The notes beneath the pieces are model-generated. The model searched no databases, was not told the origin of the DNA, and was given only the letters and a program-made list of their open reading frames with translations. A stretch of 64,000 nucleotides of DNA, taken from assembly GCA_030765045.1 (NCBI GenBank), contig CM060967.1:150975751-151039750 (forward strand), written 5' to 3'. Position 1 is the stretch's first letter; the number at the start of each line of letters is the position of its first letter. Source of the stretch: Tenodera sinensis (lineage: Eukaryota; Arthropoda; Insecta; Mantodea; Mantidae). Below, piece by piece: positions 47,829-59,929 of the stretch. The position numbers were made by a program, and so were the translations under genes.

Positions 47829-48042
47829 TCGAAAATTAGAGAGCTCGAGAAAAAGGCAGAGCTGCAAAATGTGCGGCACGAAGAACTACTTCTCGAAATG
47901 GCCGCCATCAAACGATCAGCTCAGGGTAGTTCATCTTCTGCTACTAAGGGTCCATCAACTTCAAGCAGTGTTGGTTGGAAACGTAGTGCATCAACCAACC
48001 AAGAAGTTCAAACGTCACCGGAATCTGGCACATCGACACCAG
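47829..48042 (+). CDS. Coiled-coil protein exon with Ser-rich tail (71 codons + 1 base)
   Basis: Acceptor CTCTTGCAG, donor GTAAAT, 214 nt, ending in phase 1. It starts SKIRELEKKAELQNVRHEEL, which completes the coiled coil, and continues LLEMAAIKRSAQG. A Ser/Thr/Pro-rich segment follows, with SSATKGPSTSSSVGWKRSAS and EVQTSPESGTSTPG. The phase-1 end fits the exon at 61185 across a 13.1-kb intron. Confidence 0.92.
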
Positions 48043-49211
48043 GTAAATGTTTGCATTGAATATTCTGATTTATGTAATATATAAAATATTTGAGCTTTTA
48101 TTTGTGAGATAGCTTGGATAAACAAAGGAAAGTTTCTTTAGCTTAAATAATACTGAATCACATGGAAGCTTATGTTTCTTACACAGAAACATAAAAATGT
48201 CAATATGCAGTAGGCTTGATGATTTTTCTTTCAAATTACCAACGGAACTTCTGTTTACTTCTTTGTGACACGTTTTGTTGTTTCTAGTTCTTGTTCATTC
48301 TTTTGAATATTAAAGGGACCTAATAACAATTTTGAGAAAGAAATTAAGAGCACCATTGTTGGAAAGTTGAATGTCACAAATTTAATTCAGCTTTCCAGGC
48401 TTTAGCCTACATGAGGCCAGTATTAAAGAATGATTACTAAAATATATATTAACCTTAAAATGTGCATCATGTCTAATGTACTAATAGTATATTTTTTTCC
48501 AAGAATGCATGATAAGCCTCCTAATATGTATTTCTATTTTTCTAGTTGAATTAAATTGAATTTATTATTAACTTCAGTTATCTATACAAGCATTACATAT
48601 CCTACAATTTCTCTCTATTTGTAATACTTAGAATTTATGCTAGGGAACTGAACACCCTGGTTATATTGTGCATGGTAACCCTTCCACTTTCTCCAATATT
48701 ATTTACTAAAGCATATACATTTTGGACTACCCACTGGACAACCCTCTGAGATTCTCTACATATAAATTATTTGATGTGTGCTGTTCACTCTTTATCTCCA
48801 GTTAATTAACCTTATTCCAACCTGTCTTTTTAACTTTCGTCCTTTGATTCACTTATTTTCACCAAATTCTTTTGTACTTTCCATTTCCCTAAGTTCATTA
48901 TTATTCTAAATTACCCATTCCATTCTAAAATTTATTTTCGCCCTCATTTTTCTTATGTTTCATGATCATTTCCTAATAATTTCCTACACCCCACAAATTC
49001 ACTTTCTTATCTCTTTATCACTTCTACTTCCTTTCCTCACTTAACTTTCACTTTTTTATAATACCTAATTGACTTTATCCCTAAAATTTTATTTCCATCC
49101 CTCTTACCAGCCCTGAACACAGTGCACTTAACCACTTTCTCTTCCTTGTCACACGGCACAGAGAACCATTTTCCTCTCTTATTCATTAGTTTACATTGTA
49201 CACTTCATTTA
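48043..49211. other. Intron sequence
   Basis: T/C-rich stretches (48780-49200) but no recognised feature. Confidence 0.4.
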
Positions 49212-50227
49212 CCTCTTGAGGGATATCGACGTGAAATCACGTCCATTTAAAATGGCGGATGAGCGATATGGGCGTCCTGTGCGTTTAAGCATTTAACCCT
49301 TATTTATCCCTTATCCAACTCAACTTTTTATAATTTTCCCTTTATGAAACATTTTAGTAAGGTCTATATACTTTATTGGCTTACCTTAATATGTTTGTTC
49401 TGCAGTGATTTACCTCAAAACAGGGATAAACACACAAGGGTACATACATCTCTACATTTGCGAATTCCCTTCTTGCGGCACACGAAACACTTTCGAAATG
49501 GGCGGGACTTCTTTGCTGTTTGTGGTATCCTTTTAGGATAATGTTTTCCTTGAAGTCTGAGGGGTGCAGGGGTATTGGATTTTCAACCCCCAACGTGGTA
49601 TTGTTCAATTAGGCTGTGAGTTATTTATAGTCGGTAGTCAAGGTCGGTCATTGTCCTGTGTGGGTTTAGAGAGCTGTCCAAATCCCCAAACAATTGTATA
49701 TGGTTATATCCAGTTGGTGCAAAAACACCTTTTTATACCACTTCTCCCTTCAGCTACAAGCAGGAAAGAATACGTATGTATTTCAACAAAGAAAGACACA
49801 AACTCTACTCAGTTACGAAACTCGCGTAAGCAAAAGTTGTAATGTTGATCTATTCTGATGACTCAAGAGACCACGCATGCAGTAGCGATTTATTACACAG
49901 TATGCTGATGCATTAGCCACACATACAATGGGTGTTTCTTTACTGAATCTTTCCGAGAACTTATATTAGATGCGTTCGACAGAGCAAAGTTGACTTTTCA
50001 CCACAGTGAAACAAAATTGTGCCATTTCAACGTTTTGTAAATACAACTCAACTTTGCTGATGACGTACATTTATACTGCAAATAACGAGTTTTATACCAG
50101 TTTTTGTTTCATTAAAATAACTTAATATTTACACAAAATACAGCTGTGTATATACGAAGCGTATTTAACAATTTAAATGCTAGCAGTTCTTGGCTTGCGG
50201 ACGTTTAAATGGCCATCGCTCAAGAGG
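49212..50227 (-). mobile_element. piggyBac deletion derivative, copy 2 (1016 bp)
   Basis: Same length, termini and gene fragment as 39107-40122, with scattered point changes only. The right side has TTAA (50228-50231); the left side reads TTTA, one base away from the expected TTAA. Confidence 0.92.
49381..49608 (-). pseudogene. piggyBac transposase C-terminal Cys-rich fragment, copy 2
   Basis: 75 codons, differing from the copy at 39276 by only a few residues (for example SPAHFESVSC for SPAHFVSVSC, VPLCVYPC for LPLCVYPC). It has the same extent, so the internal deletion predates the spread of the two copies. Confidence 0.85.
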
Positions 50228-50341
50228 TTAATTTTCATTTCAGTACTTCACTATAACCTCACTTTCACTGTGTATAAAAACCCCCTATTTCCTCATTTAT
50301 GGATTACCCAACCATTTTTAAACCTTATTATTCTCGGCAAA

Positions 50342-50347
50342 ATATCC

Positions 50348-50382
<35 letters not shown>

Positions 50383-51346
50383 TTTCTCTTGCCTAGTTCT
50401 CCTTTTCCCCCTCACCCTCACTGATATCGCTTCTTCTCTGTGCTCCCTACTGTCCAGTGTTGTCATCCCCCACCTTGGCTCTTTTCCCTGTTTCTTTCAT
50501 GTGCCACATCCTACCATTTCGTCACCTTGCGTTTTGCTCACCCTTGACCTGGATTTTGATGCACTTGTTACTGAAACCACACATGTTGCAAATTGCTGAG
50601 TAGTCGTCTGTTCTATGATATTTCTTGCCGATGCTTGGTCGTTTCCTTGTTTTTCTTGGTGCAATGACTGCTGCTCCTGCCTCTGCCCATCGCTTGGTCT
50701 GTTCTTCCTCTCTGCTGTGTGGTTAACTGCGTACAGCTCGAAATTTTTAATGTATACCCTCTTGCCTTCATTTCTTGCTTGTCTTCTCTGATTAATTAGC
50801 TCCTTCAGTTCCCCCTTTTGTGCATACGTTAAGTCCTTGTTGATGTAAATAGTTGATCCTCTCAATTTTCTTGCCTGTTTTAGTACTTCTATAGCCGTTT
50901 GCGTGTTTGTAAACTCCACAAGAATATTTCTTTTCCCTGGTATTTTGCCAATTCTGAATGCATTGCAAATTCATAGCCTCTCAGATGTATTTCCAATTTG
51001 TTTACTAGAGGATCTCTTAAGTCCTGACATACTCCCACTCCATGTTTCTCTTCAACTCCTGAAATCACTACATTGTATTTTCTGCTTTTGTCTTCCATTC
51101 TTTCCAGTGATCTTTTTAAGTTTTGAATTTCCCGTTTTAACATATTCATTTCTTTGTCTCTATTGTATTTCATCCAACTCTTGTCTGAATCTCTCTGCCA
51201 GTCCTTTATCTCTTACTAAAACTGTTTCGTTTATCTGCTCTTTAGTTGCCATGTCACTTAACTCCTTTTTCCCCTCTGCCACAGGAGCTTGGTTCACTAT
51301 ACGTCTGCTCAGTTCCACTGCTAGATCTGTACTTCTATTTTTTTAG
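50342..51346 (-). mobile_element. ORF1-only LINE with (AAAG)n tail
   Basis: Minus strand: an ORF1-type reading frame (51346 to 50497), about 110 bp of purine-rich 3' sequence, and an (AAAG)n tail (the CTTT repeat at about 50342-50381). No reverse transcriptase lies between ORF1 and the tail. Confidence 0.65.
50497..51346 (-). pseudogene. LINE ORF1 protein, interrupted
   Basis: In order: VELSRRIVNQAPVAEGKKEL and MATKEQINETVLVRDKGLAE, a TAG stop near 51175, then a coiled-coil stretch (MNMLKREIQNLKRSLERMED). KYNVVISGVEE, the start of an RNA-binding fold, follows, then a frameshift near 50920. The last piece has FTNTQTAIEVLKQARKLRG, TIYINKDLTYAQK and RRQARNEGKRVYIKN. Coiled coil, RRM and a basic C-terminal domain are the layout of L1-type ORF1 nucleic-acid-binding proteins. 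It may once have been about 280-300 residues. Confidence 0.8.
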
Positions 51347-52370
51347 TTAAAAAGAGGTCATTGTCAGAAAAATGTTTACAAAATCATGAGCTTATGTAGT
51401 AGAGCAGTTGTTCATGGTCATAACCATCATGATGTCAGAGTTGTTGTTTGTAATGTTATCAAGATGGACAACATTGTGGCCAGATATGTATGTACTGCAT
51501 GTGTTTAACGCTTTGAATTTGATAATTGGGAACATGCACCAGTGCTAAAAATACTTTTAATGAATATTTCATCCTCAAATTAACAGAAAATGATATTGCA
51601 TTATGAAGTTCTTTAGAAACCAAAGTTTTCAAACCTGTTGATGTAAGCAACCAATTTGTGATATCACTGTCCAGTACCACTTGAAGTGATATCATATGCT
51701 TATGTTAATGGTGGATGTATGTTCTTTTAAAAAGGTACAATCAGATAATCTGCCATACATGGATACATTAAAAGCAGCATATTTTTTAGAAATAATGACT
51801 GCTTTGTGGTTACCAGTGATGTCAAAGCAATAAGGATGCATTATTGCCTCACATGATCTCTTTGAAAATTAAATTGTCATTTTATCATAATTAGGTTAAT
51901 ATTTTTACTTACTGGTGTTATTTTCAGACTGTGATTTTCCATCAAAATAGCTCGTGAGCATAGTTACATTTTGTCCAGTGTTCAATTGCATAATTTTTGT
52001 TCTTCTCAATATTTAGAGATGGGATCCTTAAAATTTGGGTGCTTGTGCATTAGGGATATGACACTTGTTTTTGGGTAATGGTTATAATGTTGCACTTATA
52101 GCATGTTAACAGTTGCATGTAATGGTTACCACTAATGATTTAGTTATTTCTTTTCATGGTTATTACATTTACAGTTATAGCGGGTCATCAAGCCTTCACT
52201 CTGCACCTCTTTTGTAACCAAGATTTCCCTAGAGACAGGAATTCGGGTGACAGCAGTGGCTGGCACAAACAAATGTTTCTAATATACTGCTAGTTAAGAA
52301 ATATGCTAAGTTCATGTGTCATTCATGAAAGGTAATGTAGATAAATATGAAACTTGCCTGTTCGAAGACG
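51347..52370. other. Intron sequence
   Basis: No supportable feature. Confidence 0.4.
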
Positions 52371-52607
52371 ATGTTGAAAATGTTCACCATTTTCTTCAAG
52401 AGACAGATTCATTCACTTCAATTTATTTTGAACCACTGTAATTAGCTTTTTCTTTACAGATATGTAATTGCTGTTTTCAAGTCAATTGTTTTGGGATTGT
52501 CCTTGTAGACTAAAGCTTTAGTGGCTCCCCAAAGAAAATACTCAGGATGGGTAGAGCCTTCGGAGGCAACAGATCTTATGAAATTAGTATCTCTCCAAAA
52601 ATGTATA

Positions 52608-53796
52608 CTATGCATTCTTAGACCAGCCGGACCGTCCCACGGCAGCAAGTGACTGGGTGAGGACCAGTGCACTCTGCCAGAGTTGCACATAATGAACCAG
52701 CAAGTCATGGGTATTCAACACTAACTACTGTACTAACTTGCATTAGGCTTACGTGCATCACATCAAATGTTGAAATTGATTAGCTTCAATGCAAACACAT
52801 TTCCTATATCTCCGAAAACAATTCTGGTTCACTCGCAAAAGTTCATTTTGGCTGATTGCCTGTATTTTTCTTGTAATTTTGTCCTTCAATTCTTTTAAAG
52901 TGTGTGGATTTAAAGCATACACTTTATTCTTCATCCTTCCCCAAAAATAAAAATTGCATGGAGATAGGTCGAGCAAACAAGGTGACTACAATTCTCGACT
53001 AATTATTCTGTCATCACACCCACTTTGCAATTCATGCATACAATTACCAGCAGTCTGTGCTGTAGCTGAACCCTGCTGAAGCTAGCCCCACAATCTTTCA
53101 TTTCCTGTTAGTTGCGGAAAAAAACATTTAAAATAGAATTTACATAAACATGTGAATCAACTTTTGTTTCGTAAATATGAGACTGATAATTCAATGCTTG
53201 GTGAGGAACTTCATGAATAATATGGTGATTTTCAGTAGCCCAGTATCAATTGTTCTGAGTAGAAATGCGACCTTGAAGATAAAACCACGCTTCATCAGTG
53301 AAGAATGTTAAAGGTGGGTCCATGTCGCCATTATGAATGGACTACTAAAACCAATTGCAATAATTAACCCTACTACTGGATCTTGTGGTTGTAAAGCATG
53401 AACTTTTAAGTTTCAGAAGTTTCATTGCCACATACATGCACGCACGCACCCACGCACACGCATGCATATATAGACGCACATATGCACACACATGTTAAAA
53501 GAAGGACAAAATCACAATAGAAATACAAGCAGTCAGTCAACATGAACTGTAGCGAGTAAACCAGAACTGTTTTCGCAGATATAGGGAATTTTCGCAGATA
53601 TAGGGAATGTGTTTGCATTGAAGGTCATCATTTCAACATCTAATGTGATGCAGGTATGCCTAATAGAAGTTAATACAGTAGTTTTCCATACCCGTGATTT
53701 GCCGATCCATTATGTGTAACTCTGGCGGAGAGCGCACCAGCCCTCGCCCGGTCTGTTGCTGCCATGGGGTGGTCCAGCCAGTCTGAGAATGCACGG
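52608..53796. mobile_element. MLE-A snapback element, copy 2 (1189 bp), TA-flanked
   Basis: Left end CTATGCATTCTTAGACCAGC and right end inverted CCGTGCATTCTCAGACTGGC, with TA on each side (52606-52607, 53797-53798). The inverted arms reach several hundred bp: both carry the transposase 3' end (AISQNELLRVNQNCFRRYRK on the minus strand near 52790-52850; its inverted counterpart at about 53525-53640). A small (CA)-rich patch (53430-53490) lies near the loop. Confidence 0.8.
52758..53330 (-). pseudogene. MLE-A transposase remnant
   Basis: Minus strand: DEAWFYLQGRIST (about 53275-53308, first Asp), decayed middle, then LDLSPCNFYFWGRMKNKVYA (third acidic position is N instead of the usual D) and LNPHTLKELKDKITRKIQ to the C-terminus at 52758. 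It is like the remnant at 36290-37010 but better preserved at the C-terminus. Confidence 0.75.
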
Positions 53797-54362
53797 TACC
53801 AACAGCCCCATAGATAAATGTGATGTATGAGCAGTGATGTTGTCTTGTTGAAAAAATTCATAGTTTACCTCTTCTTCATCTGTGCGATAAACAGAAAAAG
53901 AATATCCGAGCAGTAAACATCAAAATTAAGTGGAGTGTGGGAAAAAACTTGGCCCAATAATTTGTGAGCGAGAGATTGCGCACTATACTCCAGTTGTCTC
54001 TGAATACAAAGGGAGAATGGCATTAGAATTTTCAGTGCACCTTGTGTATTTTGTGAACTTATGCCTCCAGAAAGTGAAACCAAGGTTCATCAGTAAAAAA
54101 GTCCTGTCTAACTTGTCAATTTCATGGTGCCTAGTAAACTTTAGAAACTATTCAAAATACTGTCTCTTTTCCCATGATCTGTGGGTTTTAGTTCCTGGAT
54201 GACTGACATTACAAATATAGTTTATTTTTAACTAATGTATAAACTTATGCTTTTATGGCTGGCTTCCTGACTATTAGCTATTCACCTCAGGCTTGTATTC
54301 TACTTTGATGCCTTCTAGACTGCAGCCTACCAGCCCAGAAGAGAGAAATGTAGCTAATAGTC

Positions 54363-54512
54363 ATTATTTATTCATGCCAACAAACTTACTGTTGGTGTTT
54401 TTAAACACACAAGCTGTGTGGGCAATGCTTGAGAGGTAGAACTGGAACTGAAAAATTCCCAGCTGTGGCATTGAGTTTTTCAGTTGCAGTTCTACCTCTC
54501 AAAGCAGCTAAG
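54363..54512 (+). repeat. Foldback SINE-like repeat, family S-E
   Basis: Contains 'caacaaacttactgttggtg' and 'gagaggtagaactggaactg', which is inverted as 'cagttgcagttctacctctc'. It matches 60740-60905. Confidence 0.65.
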
Positions 54513-55556
54513 TCTCTTTTGACTGCTTTGTATGTAGAACTATAAGAAATATATTGTGGAGCCAATTTCTTTATTGATTTCTGTGGACTTTTAAGGTCTT
54601 CTGGTCTGTGGTCTTTGGTCTTGTCCGGTTTTCCTGTCTAGAATCCTTGCCGCATTGTGCATGGAACTGTCTCTGGAAATTCATTAATTAAATAATGCAC
54701 AGTGTGCGGTAGTTTTGAGTTAGGAAGCTTAGCAATGAAATCTTCTTTCGCTTGCTCATTGTAATTTCCATGTTCAGAAAAGTTTTTGCACTAAAAACAC
54801 ACATTCCTCTTTAGACTATATTGCTGTCACTGCACACACATCTGTACTCAGTGACTCAGAAACCAATAATTCATGTACTGGCAGCTGGCAATTACATGTG
54901 ATAATGTGCTGGAAACCACATCTAGCGACCATAACATGGAATACCAACCTTATCTCAAGCGGTAGACACCACCACAGTGCAGAGGAAGTTGTTGGTCACC
55001 CGTTATTACACTAATGGTTACCGGTAATGATTAACTATTACTATATTTCAGTATGAGTGATACAGACTTAAGTGCAATCTAAAAAGAAATTTCTCTAGCT
55101 GTGTCTACTCATTGATTACCATGGTGCTTTATAATCACAAAATACATTCACACTTGCTTTTGCATTCCAGCACATAAACACAGTTTTTACAGGTGAATTG
55201 AGCTGTATGGGAACCTAAATATGAACATCACATGGTGCAGATACAACAAAGCAAAACACATCACTATTGCCAATAATAACATGGCTGGATTTAAGCATAT
55301 ACTCGTAATAACTTAAGTATTCTCATAGTGTGTTAGATAAAATATAGTAATGACATTTTAAAAGGAGAAACATTAATATCCAAAAACACATAATTGTTTA
55401 ACATCTTAAAGGATCCAGATAATCTCTTTTGGTTACACTGATAATTAATAGGCACTTTCCTCACCAGATGGCACATTAGGTCCATAGTACCACTCATGTT
55501 TTACAAAGGAAATTAATACTGTCTAACAAGTTCAGGTTTATATAGTAGGTGTATAG
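54513..55556. other. Intron sequence
   Basis: Nothing recognised. Confidence 0.35.
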
Positions 55557-56129
55557 TAGGGCCTGGATTTGTGTGTAAAAAAATGTTTTTTATTTAATAT
55601 GTGCATATCTAAAACAAAGATGAATCATCCCAATTGAGGTCCAAGAAGTGTACTGGCAAAATTTTATTTCACCTAAAAATATATATTTTGTAAAAGGATA
55701 TGTGAATAAATATTTTTTATATTTTTCTCATAAATATATATTTAGGTACTTTTCAGATATGGTATAAATAGTTCCATAATTTCTTTTCAAGTACATAAAT
55801 TTTAGTGCTCTCCTCATTCTATTTACATCAAACTGTACTTCAACTTATGAGAGTCATAAGAATTCATCAGTAATGCCACTGATACCTGCTGATTCAGTAG
55901 CATGTGCGAGCTGGGGAAGTGTAGAATTATATCCTGAGATTACATCATACATCTTTGTTAAGCCTGGCTAAGCAACTATATAATATACTGAGCTCAGTAT
56001 TGTTTCTACCCTGTTAGTTACAGCTGATCCACAAAAGCAGTTGGGCATGTTAATTAGCAGTGTGAATTAAAAGTGCCAAAAGTGAAATATATGTAGTGTA
56101 TATGAACATTTGCATCAGTACGTACTAAA

Positions 56130-57770
56130 GTTTAAAAACACTGTTACCACTGATGGGAAAATATTATTTTGCCTGCCCTGCATGAAATCTGTTAGTACAG
56201 ATTGACATTCCCAGGTAGTGCAATGTTTGTCAGGAATTAAGTACATAGCAGCTGTGTCATGTGCTTTGTCAAGGCAATTTCTTAAAAGAGAATCAACGTC
56301 CTCTTCTGGCATGCCAAAACATTCAGAATTTTATTCATATTTTTGTAATACATTTATTTCAGGTGACATTCCCCTTTATAAGGTAAGCAATCCTGAGCTC
56401 AGAAAGTTTCTTACTAAATATATAAGTATGAATCATCCTGATGAATCCACTAAGGAAAAATTATCTTCTTAATTGCTATAAGAAAACATCAAGTCAAATA
56501 AGGTCCATTTTTGAAAGTTAAAACAAAATTAGTTGCCATTGATGAAACTGTCATTGCCAGGGTTAGAAAAGTGGGAAATGTAATCAAAGATATATTTAAA
56601 AATGTCTAGTGCCCCATCCGTCAGTGAAAAATATTGGAGAGCAAGAGGATTAATGACTTCATTGTCAGAAATCCAGCATTAGCTAACAACATATTTAAAA
56701 ATGACAAAGTTTCTCAACAAAAATTCTTGCTAGCCTGTAAAAAGAATGTCAGGTGCAAATCAATAGCTAGGGTTCTGAGAAATTGTTGATAATGAAGACG
56801 ATGTGTCCAGATAGAAAGTAAGTTAAATGAAACTAAATTTCTATAGCTTGGCTCAATACTTCTACAAAATCAATAGCTAGAGTGTTTAATGAAGCTTTAG
56901 AAACCTTGTGGCCAACTGGTGAAAATATGACAATATATTGCTTCTGCTTACGGACTTTGTAGGAAGCTGCCCAAGATCTAAGTGTAAGTTTCCTGAATAC
57001 GATTCATATAGATTGCATCTCATACTTGGCATATACTGCATAAAGCAATCCAAACTCTTTATCCCAATGTGAGCAGACTAGTCCCCAATGGTATTTGTAA
57101 AAGTCCCATCACGAATTGACACTTCCAAAAATATTAATTCCGATCTGCCATTGCCTCCTATACCGGTATCATGGTAGGCACCTGTTTTAAAACCATGGTA
57201 TATTATGCAGATAATTTTGAAGCATTTGCATCAGTAATAAATGAATTAAATAAAGAAGAAACTTCTGCAATTGAGATCATCCAGATTTAATATGTTATGC
57301 TAATTTAAAATGTGACTTGGCTCTCATATACTCCAACTTTGATTTCTTGATTCATTCAATAAACAACTACAAACCTTTTTGACTTATTAAGTAATTCAGT
57401 TAAAGAAATACAATTTTTTAAAAACAAGTTCACATTATCTCAAGTTCAAAAGCAAAAGTTGTAAGAAAAAAAGTTCAGGTTTTGAGAAAAACAGTAGCGA
57501 CAAACCCTTAGTAAAGTGGCCCAAATTTTGGAAGGCAAACATATAAGTGAACTTGAAAATGTCTGTTAGTGATATTCCGCTCTTCAAGTATGCAAGATTG
57601 ACATAGTGTGATGTGGAACGTTCCTTTTCTCAATATAAGGCATTACTCAAGGCTATGTAAGATTATGTGATGTGATGCGCAATCTGGAGATGACATTTGT
57701 TGTGCACTGCAACTCCGACAAGATGTTTAAATCTGATGTTTAGCTGCAAATTGGTGAGTTCCAATATTTA
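56130..57770 (+). pseudogene. hAT-type transposase relic
   Basis: From the N-terminus: TTDGKILFCLPCMKSVSTD, a BED-zinc-finger-like start. Next come FISGDIPLYKVSNPELRKFL and MNHPDESTKEKL, a domain typical of CGGBP1-like hAT proteins, and AIDETVIARVRKVGNVIKD, where the catalytic IDETTD motif is expected (here IDETVI). Near 57580-57640 is DIPLFKYARLT then CDVERSFSQYKALLK, from the C-terminal dimerisation domain. Many stops. A small R-type retroposon has inserted at 56605-56690. Confidence 0.8.
56605..56690 (+). mobile_element. Retroposon R2, 5'-truncated, 13-bp target duplication
   Basis: ATATTTAAAAATG occurs at 56592-56604 and 56691-56703 around 86 bp that match the 3' end of R1 (32050-32613), including 'aatgacttcattgtcagaaa' and the terminal 'agctaacaac'. 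It is nested in the hAT relic. Confidence 0.9.
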
Positions 57771-57908
57771 CTGTTCTATAACCTAGATGTTTTCTTATAT
57801 TTTGTTCTAACTTTTTGAAAAATATTTTTCAGTTTTAGGACATAATTTAGAATCACTAGTGCATAAAAATAAATGTTAGTTTTTTAGAACATAAAAATCC
57901 AGGCCCAA

Positions 57909-58490
57909 CTGATAAGTGATACACATATGCATGTAATGACCAGTGTCATCTAGATTCAGTAACTGTCTCTGTTTCTGTAGTTACCATTATTGAGTGACTA
58001 GCCACTTTGGATTTATTACTTCATCCTCATCTTTTTCATCGTCATCACCATCATCACCACCGCCACCACCACAACCACCACCATCAACATCATCATATGT
58101 AGTAAAAGCGGATGTTAAACACTACAAAAAACCTTAATCATTTTCATCATCTTCATCACGGGTTACAATTGCTCCTGCTCTGGCCTCACATTTCTCTCCA
58201 TCCCCTCATGGGTCTTGCGATGCTTCTTCCAATTGGTTGGTTCATAGCACAACTTAGGGAAACAGTTTTGATCCACTCTTTGTTCATGTTGTTTCCATTG
58301 GCTTCTACATACCTCTATTTTGTATGCATTACTTTTGTAGGTTAAATGGCAACTAGCTACTATTTGTCTTCATTACTTCTATAACCATTACATTAAGGTA
58401 ACTATTACAATGCTGTACCTCAGAGGAAAAACGTTTTTCCATTTTTTAACTTCTTTTTAACTTTTTATTTTTGAAAATGGGTTATTTTAT
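57909..58490. repeat. ATC/ACC microsatellite and SINE 3' fragment
   Basis: A TCATC/CACCAC-rich simple repeat spans about 58018-58096. Directly after it, 58097-58131 matches the variant S-B tail ('gtagtaaaagcggatgttaa' plus A run), so a minimal SINE end inserted here. Confidence 0.7.
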
Positions 58491-58805
58491 GGGGTGGCGC
58501 TGCGGCCGAGTGATTTGTTATGGACAAAGCTGTCTCTGGGTGGGTTTTCTCCGGATTCTCTGGTTTCTCCCACCATTCATTCTACCAATTGCTTCATCAT
58601 CACCTTTCAAATAATCTATTTCATGTGAATTTCGTATCATCCTCTTCCTCACTATCATACCTGGTGCCTGTCTGACTGCCCACTTCTAGGTCTTCATTTT
58701 GTCTGTCCATGAGTTCATCTGCTCCCTTTCAGGCATCTGACCCTAGACACTGGCTTGCAAGTCCTAGGGGGTGTAAGTCCTACATAATGGGAGGCTAATG
58801 AGACA
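58491..58805 (+). repeat. tRNA-derived SINE, family S-B, head deleted
   Basis: A box-like 'ggcgctgcggccgagtg' remains, the B-box region is deleted, then TTCTCCGGATTCTCTGGTTT and 'ggcttgcaagtcctaggggg' follow as in the other S-B copies. Confidence 0.8.
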
Positions 58806-59929
58806 AAGAGGAAGAAGTTATTTTATAAACTGTATGTAATTTTTCAAGCTCTTTTCAATGTCTGAAGTTCAATACTGCATAGGTTTCTAGATAGTGAGTG
58901 GTAAAAGGTTGCCCATCCATATATCATTTGTAGCAGAGTTTTTTTAACAAAGAATGTATTCTTCTCTTATTATTTAATCATGCCCTGCATTGAGGTGCAA
59001 TATGTAGTTTTCTTGAGGATATGTTTAAATGCCTTGTTCTTGCTGCAGTTGTAAACTGTGAGACATTTTCCTTCTGAGGTCATAGTACCAGATTGATGGA
59101 TGTAGCAATGTCAAATTCGAAATTAACTCTTCTCACATATATAATTCATAAAAGGTTTTATTTATTTCTAACACTGCTTCACAATTTAGCTAATTATTTA
59201 ATTAAATAATTATATTTATTTTTGATAAAATTATTCTAGTCAATCTTCTGAACTGTTACTATTTATATTAACATCAGAGGATCGGCTTTCAAAGCCTCTG
59301 AATTTTACTCATTTTTTTGTCCATGAGGGTATCAGTCTCTGCCATTGTCCAGCTCTCTTTCATATTAATATACTAGGAAAGGAATGTGAAATTTGATTCT
59401 CATGATATCAGTGAATTGTTAACACTTGATTTAAAATGATTTTAATAATTGAATGTAACACATGAGTAATCTGATGTATCAACTAAATGAAAATAATAAA
59501 TTCCTTATGTTAAGACACTCTGTGACCCTACTGTCAATTCAAAAACACATCTGTAGTTTGCCTGCATTCGCTTCATTGCAATGATGTTACTGTCATGTCC
59601 TACTGCCTTTTTATCACTGTGATGTGCTGGTACTATGCCAGCTGTGGTGTAGCCAAGTGAAAATTACAGTTTAACGTAACATTTCAATCTTAATTTCTGG
59701 CTAAACTCTTATACTTACAAAAAAAAAAATACATTAGATAATATTTGTTCTGAAAATGATATGTTTGTGTTTCTGCAACAATCAGCCCTTTATTCATAAG
59801 TCATTGACATGCTAAGCCATTCTAAATCTGTAGTACAAATATTTTTTTTCCTAATCCATGTCTTAGCGAGTAAAATTGCAATTGAATTATTACATTTATC
59901 ATGTAGAGTAATCTCTTATCATATGGTGC
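58806..59929. other. Intron sequence
   Basis: Nothing recognised. Confidence 0.35.

Larger units (their letters stand above)
52371..54150 (-). pseudogene. Mariner-like family MLE-B transposase, split by MLE-A insertion
   Basis: Minus-strand pieces: FFTDEPWFHFLEA (about 54065-54110, first catalytic Asp), then WSIVRNLSLTNYWA and NFDVYCSDILFLFIAQ. A FFNKTTSLLIHH piece follows at the second Asp site, where FQQDNxTAH is usual. After the insert come IHFWRDTNFIRSV and STHPEYFLWGATKALVYKDN, then GEHFQHRL. The insert is 52608-53796. Stops and frameshifts are frequent; it is long dead. Confidence 0.7.
55557..57908 (+). mobile_element. Degenerate near full-length hAT element, 2.35 kb
   Basis: Inverted ends TAGGGCCTGGATTT (left) and AAATCCAGGCCCAA (right). 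The transposase relic is on the plus strand (56130-57770). Possible 8-bp flanks (GTGTATAG / CTGATAAG) agree only partly. Confidence 0.75.

Noticed and set aside
58018..58096. Coding His/Ser repeat
   Set aside because: Simple ATC/ACC microsatellite next to a SINE tail.
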